Below, piece after piece: positions 53,401 through 63,333 of a stretch of DNA of 64,000 nucleotides. This DNA is from Liopterus haemorrhoidalis (lineage: Eukaryota > Arthropoda > Insecta > Coleoptera > Dytiscidae). Made by a program: the position numbers and the translations under genes. The stretch lies in assembly GCA_963971575.1 (NCBI GenBank), contig OZ020624.1:6382903-6446902 (forward strand). Reading direction: 5' to 3'. Numbering within the stretch: position 1 is the first letter of the stretch; each line of letters begins with the position of its first letter. The notes under the pieces are model-generated. The model made no database searches, was not told the origin of the DNA, and was given only the letters and a program-made list of their open reading frames with translations.

Positions 53401-54892
53401 GTACTTACATGAGGATAGTAACTGAGATAGCTACTAGGCCTAGTAGGTAGCCTGTTCACTATATTAACCAAAAACTAACATATTTGTTTTATACACACAA
53501 AATGTGTTATTTTTAGTTTTTCCACTGTCGTTTCCATTTCGTAGTCATTCCAGTCGTCTACCAATGAAAAAGTATTTGAGGTGGGGGAGTGAATAATAAT
53601 TACTTGGCCAACGGTTGGGACTGTTTGAAGGATGCGAAAAAAGTTCAGTTTGAGTGAAGCCATCAACATGGAACCGAGCGGTATCGTACAGCCAAACTGC
53701 TTAGCAAGACAGTAATCCTCGTTGTCGATTTTGAATGGCACGTCGTTTCAATCTTTGACAATAAAATTCAGCATTTTATACAAGCGGCGGATTTTTTTAC
53801 TAAATTGTTCATGATAAAAATCAATAAAAGCGCACTAAACATATTGAGCACTTTGTGAAACTAGAGCTATGCCAGCTAAGGCCACGTTGAAGCCAACTAG
53901 ACACGAAATTGCACCGAGGATTGATCTTCACATGCGCTATTCTCAAACGTTCCTTGCTTTGTGGACAACCCTCGTATAATTTTTAATACAAGAATGTACA
54001 TACCTGGAGAAAAGTAATTTCACCTTTAGAAGATTCATGTTTTTCTTCATGTATAAGTAAAATGAAAATTTATGATTCAAAAGCCTTCTTGAGCATCTCA
54101 AGACGAAATTAAGTTTTTGTGAATAGCTTTTTTACAAAAACACAAAAAATATTAGATCTTAAAGAAAACAGATTGTAAAATATGCATACTGAAAAACTTG
54201 AAATATTTTGTTAGTTGAGGTAACAAAAAATTGATAGCAGTCATAAAGAATTGCAATGGTTTCATGCTAAAATTGTTATCTACGGACCGTCTGCATCGTA
54301 TGCCATTATTAGCTTTATGAATAGGAAGGGATAATAGGATCAGTGGAAATGGCATCAAGATCACTGATCCATGTTTCACATAAAAGTCAATAAATAATGA
54401 AAATAGGCCTATGGTTTTGCAAGGCACATATCAGCACATCAGAGGTAAATTGTATTATCTTTGAAATTATTTTGCAATGGTCCAATATTAATGCGGACAC
54501 CTTTATTTTGGACGTTGGCCGTTGCTGATAGTACTAGGCTAGAATAGTACAATATAATGAGTATTAGTATCAAAAAAGTATAATACTTCAAGGGTAATAT
54601 AAAAAAAAAATCGGACGTTACGGAAACTGTTCAACAATCTGTTTCCGTCTTCAGCGATCACGAGAAGTGATAAACATTTCAGTTTTCTTCGAGATTTTGT
54701 ACCGAGTATTGTAAGAGTGGGAGCAGGTTATAGATGCGTTGCTATTGGTTGGGTGGTTGGGATCAGGTATGGGTGGGGACGGGACTACCTGCGGAGGATT
54801 AACGACCGGATTAAGGTTGTTTGTCGCATTATTGTGTGGTAATGAGTTGTTTGTTACCGGATTAGTAACTTGAGGATTAAAAGGATTGTTTT
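53401..54892. other. Spacer with a candidate coding fragment and a mariner tip
   Basis: Minus 53475-53741 has an open frame with mixed codon use (KIDNEDYCLAKQFGCTIPLG, then ILQTVPTVGQVIIIHSPTSN and FSLVDDWNDYEMETT). It looks protein-like but belongs to no family I recognise and lacks a clear start. GGACAACCCTCGTATA (53963-53978) is a mariner-like tip. The remainder shows nothing. Confidence 0.35.
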
Positions 54893-55258
54893 TTTTTATA
54901 CAGCAAGGTACATTAAGATTTTGAAAATTGCGCCTATGGCTTCCATTGGTTGCTTAAATCATAAGTCCCGCCCTCTTATATCGTATACATTCAAACTCAG
55001 AATTAAATTATAATTTCAACACTTCCCACTGGTTATTAAATTTACGCTTTTAAAAATTAAATGTAACATTTACCAAAATATAACTAGAATTTTGACAAAA
55101 TAATTTAAACAAAATAAAAAAGCAAAAAAATAACAGAAAAATTAAAATTGACATGAATCGAACTCTAGTTTGCAAATTACAAAGCAACGACGAAACGCAC
55201 TACGCTAAGAGCGCTTACTTATCTACTGTGTTACATAGCGAATTAAATATTTAACCCT
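54893..55258 (-). repeat. Family A repeat, copy 5, middle part
   Basis: Reversed middle section with TTAAATTTACGCTTTTAAAA and a tRNA-like segment (55149-55235) including a B-box-like ATGAATCGAACTCT. Closest to copy 1. Confidence 0.75.
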
Positions 55259-55465
55259 TTACCGCATAGTGTGCCATAACTGTGTTTGAAACATAGTTGT
55301 TAATTGCCGTGTCTCTTGCAAAACGAATGAAAAAACCAGTGGCGAAGAGAGACCTCCGCTAGACTTGCCCTCCCATAAAAAAAATTTAAAAAATATATAT
55401 ATTTTTTTTTAATAAATATATAGGTATTAAGGTCGGGCAAGTAAAAATGATTGATACCACTAATA

Positions 55466-56960
55466 GTCCAGTAACCTTGTCATGATTATGGGGCAAAAGT
55501 TGCATCAAGTGGGGGTATTTAGTTTCGTCATTTTTTCTTGTATGGGATATGCCTGAGATGCAAAATCCAAGTTTTCGACCTCGGCAGCCCTCCGGAACAC
55601 TTTTGAATTTCTCAAAAACTACTAAATTTTCGAACTTTTTTCGGTTTCTTACCATTATGACCATAAAGGAACACGTTTTTGACAAACATTATTCAATGCA
55701 TTTTTAAACTAGATTAAATTTGCTACAATTTAAGACCAGAATGGGTTCAGTAGCTTCAATAGTTTCTGAGATACAGCTTTTCAAAATTTGAAAAAATCTC
55801 CAAACTTGAAAATTTTTTTTTTTTTTTTCTTTGCATTTTTCGAAGAAAACTCATTGAATCTTTTTTAAAGTATTTGATTAGACCTTTCAGACAAAAAAAA
55901 AAAAGTCTCTAGTATAAAAATTAAGCGACTTATGATCAAAATAAGGTCGGTACCTACTTTTTTCTACGAAAAAATCAGTGAAAACAACCCCCTATTTACC
56001 CCCCTAATTAAAATTGATCCTCACCCTTCTGTGGTTCTCTTCATATATGTATTTTCAGTACACCCAAGAATTTTGACCAATTTAAAATGCCTAATTTTAG
56101 AAAAATTGGAGTTTAAAGAAAAAACGATTTTTTGCGATTTCGTATTTTTCACCCTTTTCTTCAAAATATCTCCGAAATTACTGGAGAAACGAAAAAAATG
56201 ATAGAGCTCTAAATTGTAGCTTTTTTAATGACTTAAATTTCCCTGTGCATATATTTTCTGTACAGTGAATATTTGGCGAGATATAGCCGTTTAAAACCTC
56301 TATTTACAAGCGAACACCACCTTATTCGAGCCCTTCAAACTCACCCCATTTAAAAACTAAGGGATCTTAAGGAATTTAATTTACATAGTCTTATAGCTCT
56401 TGAAAAGCCCTACAAAATCGTTTTTGAAAAAACTTTCTATCACTAAAAATGAAGGAGCTATGTTTAAAAAACCAATAATTTTTTTTTCGAAACATCTACA
56501 TAACCAGTATTTTCGGCAGCAATATAAGGTTTTGCAATGTTATTTTATAATTTTTGACAATAAGGAGTAGTTTTCACTTCTAAAAATAAACAGTGCCCAT
56601 GAGCATGATATAGCATACAATTTCCAAGTTTGGAGATTATTTCAAACTTTGAAAAGCTGTATCTCGGAAACTATTAAGACTACCGAGCCCATTTTGGTCT
56701 CGAATTGTAGAAAATTTAATCTAGTTTAAAAATGCATAGAATGGTGTTTGTCGAAAACATGCTCCTTTATGGTCAAAATGGACAGAAACCGAAAAAAGTG
56801 CGAAAATTTTGCAGTTTTTGCGAAATTCAAAGGTGTTCCGGAAGGCTGCCGAGGTCGAAAACTTGGATTTTGCATCTCAGGCACAACCCATACAAGAAAA
56901 AAAAAAACAAAACTAACTATCCCCACTTGATGCAACTTATGATGTACTAGGTTACTGCAC
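55466..56960. mobile_element. Long foldback element, about 350-bp arms
   Basis: Ends GTCCAGTAACC and, reversed, GTGCAGTAACC, flanked by TA (55464-55465 and 56961-56962). Arms 55466-55815 and 56620-56960 are inverted copies with scattered differences. The central 800 bp is unique and AT-rich. Similar short frames in both arms (VPEGCRGRKLGFCISG) are a by-product of the arm homology. Confidence 0.85.
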
Positions 56961-57189
56961 TATAAAGGCTGACCCCCATTACCCGGAATAAGTTTTATTT
57001 GAACAATAATTGCCTCAACTTGTATATCAACTGCGTTTCTGTTTTCATCGCTACTGGACTTGGTAACTGATGTCTCGAATTACAAGGAACAAATTGGTCT
57101 AGAATGGCCGGCATTTCGGTTAATGACGATGATTCAAAAGTTCCATCGGTTTCCTGCTGTGCTTATACTACGCTGTAAGCTACAAACTG

Positions 57190-57331
57190 AATTACACACA
57201 ATTCTGCAAATAAATTTTACTTAATCCTAAGCCTTTCTACCTTTCGGTGTAAGGCTGGGTGAGTTGAGTCACTTGTCTCTATGTGGCACTATTTTCCAGA
57301 ACTTACGCCATCGCTTTCTATCTCGTGCTAA

Positions 57332-57363
<32 letters not shown>

Positions 57364-58210
57364 GTTTTATTGACCAAATTACAAATACAAAGAACTGCTT
57401 TCAGTCAGTCAATACATAATTAAGAAACAAAGTCATAAAAGTTCATCAAAATTAACGTTGTTAAATTCATCAATTGTGTACAATGGGTTATTTATAAATA
57501 AGTGTTTAAGTTTAAGTTTGAATTTGTCTAGTGGTAGTGTAGTAATAGTCTCTGGTAAAAGATTATAAAATTGCACAGCAAAGTAATTTGAACAATTCCT
57601 GGATTTATTTAAGCGCAAAAACTTACCACGAATATTATTTTTACAACGCGTGTTGTGCTCGTGCGTTTCACTAAAAGTGATATAATTGTGTAAGTTTTTG
57701 CGTACAAACAATAGACACAAATAAATAAATAGTGAAGGCAATGACATTATTTTCAGCTTTACAAAAAGATCTCGACAATCCGCTCTAAAAGGAGCACTGG
57801 CAATTATTCTTACAACTTTACGTTGTAAGCTGAAAATTCTTTTGGCTGCAGGTGAATGTCCCCAGATTATTAACCCATTGGTTAGGTGGGACTGAAAGAG
57901 GGAGAAATAGCCTTTCAATACAACATCTATGCTGACTTCATGCTTCAGATTCCTTACTAGATACACCAGTTTTTCCGTCTTGCCAGGTTCTTCCTCTGTC
58001 CTTTATGGCTAGTGCCACTTCCGTCTCCCACGCTTTTCTTGGCCGGCCTCGGGGTCTTTTGCCATCAGGTCTTACTTCAAATGCTCTCTTCGCTGTTCTT
58101 TCTTCTCCCATTCTTTGAACATGTCCAAACCACCTTAGCTGTCCTTCTTGGATTGTGTTTTCTAATTTATAAATTTTAACTAAATAAATAAATTTTAACG
58201 TCCATCTATT
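57190..58210 (-). pseudogene. RTE-type retrotransposon C-terminus split by an insertion
   Basis: Minus strand: IQEGQLRWFGHVQRMGEERT, AKRAFEVRPDGKRPRGRPRK and VALAIKDRGRTWQDGKT up to 57968. Then comes the inserted element 57336-57967. The frame resumes at 57335 as LARDRKRWRKFWKIVPHRDK and a stop. RWFGHV-RM, RPRGRPRK and ARDRKRW are conserved near the C-terminus of RTE-like elements. The fragment lacks the RT itself. The duplicated AACT (57332-57335 and 57968-57971 on the plus strand, as AGTT) marks the insertion. Confidence 0.85.
57336..57967 (-). pseudogene. Non-LTR RT C-terminal fragment inserted in the RTE-type remnant
   Basis: The open frame 57433-57966 (about 178 codons) reads YLVRNLKHEVSIDVVLKGYF, LFQSHLTNGLIIWGHSPAAK, IFSLQRKVVRIIASAPFRAD, LKIMSLPSLFIYLCLLFVRK and FNLLPETITTLPLDKFK-like text, the C-terminal region of the same family as the copy at 17850-19085. 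It has a (TTA)n tail (57336-57362), is 5'-truncated, and has no internal stop, so it is young relative to its host. Confidence 0.9.
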
Positions 58211-58583
58211 TAGAATTCTGTTGAAACCTTTTGATATATTTTTAACAAGTTTCATAATTTTATCACGATGTGAAGTAAGAAGTAGGTCATTTAAATGACC
58301 TTGTAACTTGTGTTAAACTCAAGTGCAAGCATCACCAGTCTGATAGAACATTCATTCTACTTCCGGTTGACATCTCCAACTTCAGATGGAACAATCTGTT
58401 TACTTTGAATGGAACTGTATCAAAGACAAGCGAATGTCCGGCCCCACCAACGGAAATTAAATGTCGCCTCGTAACTAGAACAAATTTATTTCTTTCACAA
58501 ATTTTGATTATCAATTTCGTATTTAAATAAAATATTGGTTTGAGTCTAAGATCCGATTTCGCATATTAATTTTAATTTTCAGT
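58211..58583. other. Spacer with an 18-bp palindrome
   Basis: AGGTCATTTAAATGACCT (58284-58301) is a perfect palindrome. A protein-like stretch on the minus strand at 58332-58514 (SVGGAGHSLVFDTVPFKVNR) has no recognised family. Confidence 0.35.
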
Positions 58584-58742
58584 AAAAAATCAGCTGTGGC
58601 CACCACAGGACCGACCGCCATCACAAAGTACTTGTATAAAATACATTCTAGCAGCAGAGTAGAAATAACTTGGTCCAATATTTTCAGAGATATCATCTAT
58701 CATGACCATGGAAACGTTACATATAAGTATGAAAAAATAGAT
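58584..58742 (-). repeat. Family B repeat, copy 5, end only
   Basis: Begins with the reversed family B end (TCAGCTGTGGCCACCACAGG) and stops after GTTACATATAAGTATG. Truncated. Confidence 0.85.
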
Positions 58743-59539
58743 ATATGGAAAAAAAATTGTTTTATCAAAAAATCGTCGGCTGAAAATAATAAGGTTGTAT
58801 GTGACATTTTTTGTCAAATGCACTTTTCAATACTATAGAGTTGTATGTCACGTAACCTACTTGTTCCAATAATTTCCATAAGATAGCATTACCGGTGTCG
58901 GAGGAAAAAGCAGAAAACCATAGTTGTATGTCTTAAGAAATAAAAAACTTACAAAACAAAGTTGTATGTTAAAACATACACCTATTCAATAATCAAATTT
59001 TATAAGCATTAATGCTATAAGCTGTTCACTTTTGTAAGAACAAACTAGATCTGGTTATTTTGGTGATTTTTATAGTGTATTACTGACTTTTAGAAACTTG
59101 GTTATATTGTAAAAAAAGCTTTACAGTTTTGGATTAAGTTTGTATTATTTCAGGTTAGTATTATATTTACAAAATATTTAAGATGTCACTATTCAAAATA
59201 AAATATGACACATTATATTTTTTAAATGACATATTTATAATCTTGTAACAGATTTATTAATATTTGAAAATTTTATTACATGCAAAAAACTATGATTTAA
59301 CTAAACTAAAAATTAAACAATTTAACATGAAACAGTTTGTGTAAACTACGTCCTTAAATCTAACAAAACACACACAAATCACAATAAAAAACTGTAAAAT
59401 GTTCACAAAACAATAACTATTTAAATACACATCTTGACAAACTGTCCACCAACACGTATCAACGTGTACTGGCCCTCGAAGGCCACGCGGTTAGGGCGTT
59501 TTATGACTAAGAACAATCAGACTTTTCAAATTATTACAT
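58743..59539. repeat. GTTGTATGT-bearing repeat and spacer
   Basis: GTTGTATGT occurs at 58794, 58840, 58923 and 58961. 58895-58990 matches 3665-3755. From 59000 on, AT-rich with no feature seen. Confidence 0.5.
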
Positions 59540-59793
59540 TCAAAAAAGTTTAGTTTTGAGTAAAAAGTATGAGTGAAGAAGAGACGATAGCCCGTATAAA
59601 AATGTTTGCTTGGATTAATACAAAAAAGGAGTGCTTATAAAATGCTGGTAAAGTACTTCGTATAGGCGGAATGTGAAATACAAATGTGAAGTACATTATT
59701 AATACTGGCGTTGCACTTACTTTTGGTGCCAGCAATTTACCAACAGTAAAAGCAGTTTGCCGGCATTTGGCCGTTAGTTGAATGTTTGCTGGG
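59540..59793 (-). mobile_element. Partial copy of the CCCAGCAAACATT MITE
   Basis: Ends at 59793 with AATGTTTGCTGGG. The body is the reverse of 40298-40480 with an extra 45-bp piece containing an inverted copy of the other tip (CCCGTATAAAAATGTTTGCT at 59591). Confidence 0.7.
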
Positions 59794-59931
59794 AGTACTA
59801 GGAGAAAAATGATTATGAACTGTTTCCGTAAATAAATCGGCAACTTGTCTTAAACTAAAATATCTATTGTACCACATCACTAATTGTATTCGTTCCCGAG
59901 TGCTATACATTTCAAAACTTTTTACTTTCAT
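59794..59931 (-). pseudogene. Transposase N-terminal HTH fragment
   Basis: Reads EMYSTRERIQLVMWYNRYFS then LRQVADLFTETVHN, which resembles the first HTH of Tc1/mariner-related insect transposases (YS-ERIQ-V and R-VA-LF pattern). The reading stops where the MITE at 59793 is inserted. Family uncertain. Confidence 0.45.
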
Positions 59932-60039
59932 GCAAATGTAATCGAAACCTGATATTAAGCATAGTTAACTAGCAACAAGTTGACAATTTCTGTTCAATTT
60001 TAAATTAAACGCATTTTACATTGCTGTCAATCAACGGTT

Positions 60040-60190
60040 GTTATAGCCGATCGGCGTAGCGTAGTGGTAACACATGTGCTCTGCGTTGCTAATATCTCGG
60101 GTTCGAATCGTTCAGGAATGGAATTTTCTTAAAAATAAAAATTAACCTGGCTAATTGCCGCTGCGGCAAAGGCCATTAAATTTTTAAAAA
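60040..60190 (+). mobile_element. tRNA-derived SINE, copy 2, with 11-bp target duplication
   Basis: Head with GTAGCGTAGTGGTAACAC (A-box-like) and GGGTTCGAATCG (B box), body CTGGCTAATTGCCGCTGCGG, A-rich tail. The perfect 11-bp repeat AATCAACGGTT flanks it (60029-60039 and 60191-60201), as expected for LINE-driven SINE insertion. Confidence 0.93.
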
Positions 60191-60201
60191 AATCAACGGT
60201 T

Positions 60202-60779
60202 TTTATAGAAATGAAACCTCTAAGTTCTATGATAAAATAAACTCATGGTATATCAGAGTGCTCATCGATTCCTTTTGCATAGAATTCCATCGGTTTTCAT
60301 TTGAAAAAGTTCTGGACAAACTCTCTTACCTAGTCGATATTAGAGAAATTAATCCCCATTACAGAGTTTTGCAGAGATCTAAAAAGAAGATAAAATCGAA
60401 CGGCATAAGGTCTGAAGTGTACGTGAGTGAGGTACAACATATCATCCAGGAACATTTTTCCGATTAACGAGAAGGGGAACTCTTTTCAAACAAACTTTGA
60501 TAGAGATAGATAGTATCATGGGCGCCGGCAAAATTTCTTGCCAGAGGGTGCACCCAGAAGGCACCCAGAGTATACACTGGTGGATGAATTTTTGATCCAA
60601 TTCAAATTAATTGTGAATGTTGATATCCGAGAACACTAGAAATTGGTCCTTTCCCCTGATTAACGAGAAATGGGTACTTTCAAGGCCGAGTATCACACAA
60701 GAACTGGAGACTGGATAGCACACTTGATGAAAATGAGGAAGTATAGAATGGTTAGGTATATATGGGAGGGTAACCGACG
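60202..60779. other. Spacer with one small frame
   Basis: 60258-60467 encodes FSFEKVLDKLSYLVDIREIN and KKIKSNGIRSEVYVSEVQHI of no known family. CATGGGCGCCGGCAAAATTT at 60518 may be a transposon tip without a visible partner. Confidence 0.35.
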
Positions 60780-61705
60780 AGTTCATCGAAAATCAATTCA
60801 TCGAATGATCAATTCATCGAATGATCAATTCATCGAATCGTCAATTCATCGAAAAAATATATTTTGTAAATATTTGAGAGGAATGCCGAGGGGATCGGAA
60901 AGTCAAAAGAGCAGTGGTCAATAAAAGTAGACAGACTAAGAAATAATTGCATAAATTTTTTTGTATGGTTTAAAAAAAGGTAAATAAAGTGACATAGTGT
61001 TTGAATATAAATAAAGAAATATAATAAGAAAACTTGTATAATAAAACAAATAAATGTTTTGTTTTTAAGGTTTAATAAGACAGGTTATGGGCAATTGCAC
61101 GCAAATCATTTTTATAAATTCATACACAATGATACGCCTTTTAATTGGGCTAATATGTGGGAAAATGAAGTAATATGCATCTAAAAACAAGGTAATTAGG
61201 TTAGGTTTAGTTAGTAAAAGTCTAAAACCGAGCGGAGCGAGTTACCCATCTTCTAGTTTAAGGACAAAGCGCTATTTTAGGTTAGGTTAGGTTAATAAGG
61301 GTTCTGTTATAAGAAGCCGAACGAAGCGAGCTACCCATCTTCTAGTTTAATGTCAAAACACTATCTTAAGTTAGGTTAGGTTAGTAAGGGTTTGATTAGA
61401 AGAAGCCGAGCGAAGCGAGCTACCCATCATCTAGTTTAATGACAAAACAAACTCACACTAACATAACAATGCCACCTGTTTAGAATCACCGTTCATTGAA
61501 CAAATCATGTGTGGTATGGCGCGGTGTGACACATGCGCAGTTGCGTTTTTTTAGTCTAACTTTTATTGACCACTGCTTTTTTGACTTTCCGATCCCCTCA
61601 GCATTCCTCTCAAATATTTACAAAATATTTTTTTTCGATGAATTGACGATTCGATGAATTGATCATTCGATGAATGGATTTTCGATGAATTGATTTTCGA
61701 TGAAC
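60780..61705. mobile_element. Foldback element with TTCATCGA motifs
   Basis: Arms 60780-60937 and 61549-61705 are inverted copies. Both tips read GTTCATCGAAAATCAATTCA, and AATTCATCGAA repeats near each tip. The centre carries three units of an 85-100 bp repeat (61195-61455). No target duplication could be settled. Confidence 0.75.
61195..61455 (+). repeat. Three tandem units containing TTAGG-type runs
   Basis: Each unit has GCGAGYTACCCATCTTCTAG and a run such as TTAGGTTAGGTTAGG (61279). Matches 22630-22860 reversed. The TTAGG runs are only about three units long. Confidence 0.8.
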
Positions 61706-61744
61706 TTACCGTGAATCAAAGAACAATGTTTTGACTTGGGGCGC

Positions 61745-61802
61745 CGCAAAAAATCCTGATACATTAAGGGCACCGGGAACTGAAAAGGTTTGGGAACCAC
61801 TG
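61745..61802 (-). mobile_element. Single hAT-type terminus
   Basis: Reversed: CAGTGGTTCCCAAACCTTTT followed by CAGTTCCCGGTGCCC, a standard animal hAT end. No opposite end was found. Confidence 0.6.
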
Positions 61803-61836
61803 AGCTAACCGAAGATTTAATAAGGCTACGTGTCTC

Positions 61837-62225
61837 GACATAATGTTGCTCTCTGCGTGCTGTACTACCATCTTAGACATGCCTATGGTATTGACCAAAT
61901 ACCGGTTATACCGTACGTCCTTTCTGACATGTGGTGGAAAATTTAACGTGCCGAATTTATTGGAATTACTCCTTCCCCACCTTGAGGTTACTGACAGTCA
62001 GTAAGCCTGACATAATCCTCCTGGATATCGAGACCAAACAGATGCTCGTGATCGAATTCTCAAGTCCAGCTGACAAGAATATCTCTCTCAAGGAGGAGCA
62101 AAAGAGCTCCAAATATATAAGGTGGTGTAAGAGCTCTTAGAAAACTGTATCCAGGGTATAAAGTTAAGCTTGTAGTCCTGATAGTTGGTGTTTTGGGTGG
62201 CATGAAAGCCTCATTAAAGTTACAT
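61837..62225 (+). pseudogene. Retrotransposon C-terminal region with PD-(D/E)XK-like nuclease motif
   Basis: In three successive frames: NVALCVLYYHLRHAYGIDQI, then ENLTCRIYWNYSFPTLRLLT and SKPDIILLDIETKQMLVIEF with SSPADKNISLKEEQKSSKYI, then LRKLYPGYKVKLVVLIVGVL and GGMKASLK. KPD followed 12 residues later by Glu, plus the conserved P-D-N and KEE-K-KY blocks, resembles C-terminal restriction-like endonuclease segments found in some non-LTR elements. Frame changes near 61930 and 62128 inactivate it. The TTACATTACATTAG run at 62218-62236 looks like a 3' tail. The clade is not certain. Confidence 0.6.
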
Positions 62226-62416
62226 TACATTAGTTACATTAGTACTGAGGAAAAAATGCAATACAATTATAATAACAATAATATAGAAATACTAATAATG
62301 AATAAAATAAAGAATATAACACAATATATGCAAACGTACAATAAGATATAATATAACTAGTCTAATTTATTTTTATATCAACAAACTTTCTATAATGGTC
62401 GTAAAAGATATCTATA

Positions 62417-62984
62417 GACCGGGAGCTCATGACATTTTTGGTCTCCGATTTCATACAGCATGCCTTTTGGGAGGACAGAATATTTACCCTGTGACAACAA
62501 AAAAGGGATGGTACTAAACACCTGCACGCTTTCCGGTCATAGGGAAAATTGCATTTCCACTTAAACACAAAATTTTTGTGTTTTTCTCTGATTTAATATT
62601 GCTTGCCCTTTTGTCAAAAGAAAGTTATAACAAATTTAAAGTCTTTTAATTATAGGCATGCTGTATGAAAACGCGGAAAATCATATTTTTTTATTACAAG
62701 ATCACATGACCGTTTGAGCCCTTTGGGACCCTCCGAATCGCATGCATATATTTAAAAGACTTTAAATTTGTTATAACTTTCTTTTGACAAAAGGGCAAGC
62801 AATATTAAATCAGAGAAAAGCACAAAAATTTTGTGTTTAAGTGGAAATGCAATTTTCCCTATGACCGGAAAGCGTGTAGGGGTTTAGTACCATCCCTTTT
62901 TTGTTGTCACAGGGTAAATATTCTCTCCTCCAAAAGGCATGCTGTATGAAATCGGAGACCAAAAACTGTCATGAGCTCCCGGTC
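62417..62984. mobile_element. Foldback element, about 233-bp arms
   Basis: Ends GACCGGGAGCTCATGACA in both inverted orientations with TA at 62415-62416 and 62985-62986. Arms 62417-62650 and 62752-62984 are nearly perfect. The 100-bp loop contains a further GGCATGCTGTATGAAA copied from the arm. Non-coding. Confidence 0.92.
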
Positions 62985-62989
62985 TACTA

Positions 62990-63333
62990 CATCTCTATCA
63001 AAGACTTGCTTGTTTACTAGACTGAGCATTTTGTTCAGTGGTGACATAGATTCTGAAATTTTGAAAAAGTGATCATTTTTAATTCTCGAAAGAGACTCGA
63101 ATATTTAAATTTTGAAGAAGTTCTGGGGCATCTATTTTATTATTAAATAATTTAAACGCGAAATCCAAAGTGTGGATGTCGCGTCTCCATTCTAATGTTT
63201 GAAATTTCTTGCTATTATTGAGAGCTAGGTTTTTTAACTGGTTTACATAAGAGATACGAAAAGGATATGTTCCGGTTAATTTCAGGGTCAGGTTTCTTAC
63301 AAATCTCTTTTGTACTTTTTCTATAGTCGACAA
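62990..63333 (-). pseudogene. Non-LTR RT C-terminal fragment
   Basis: Reads STIEKVQKRFVRNLTLKLTG, YPFRISYVNQLKNLALNNSK, LEWRRDIHTLDFAFKLFNNK and IDAPELLQNLNIRVSFEN, the end of a CR1/Jockey-type RT. It is 5'-truncated; 63333-63356 holds a duplicated CTATAGTCGAC. It abuts the foldback element on its left. Confidence 0.82.

Noticed and set aside
55386..55685. Conserved short frame in both arms of the foldback (VPEGCRGRKLGFCISG)
   Set aside because: The arms are inverted copies of each other, so conservation is not independent evidence; no start context or known domain.
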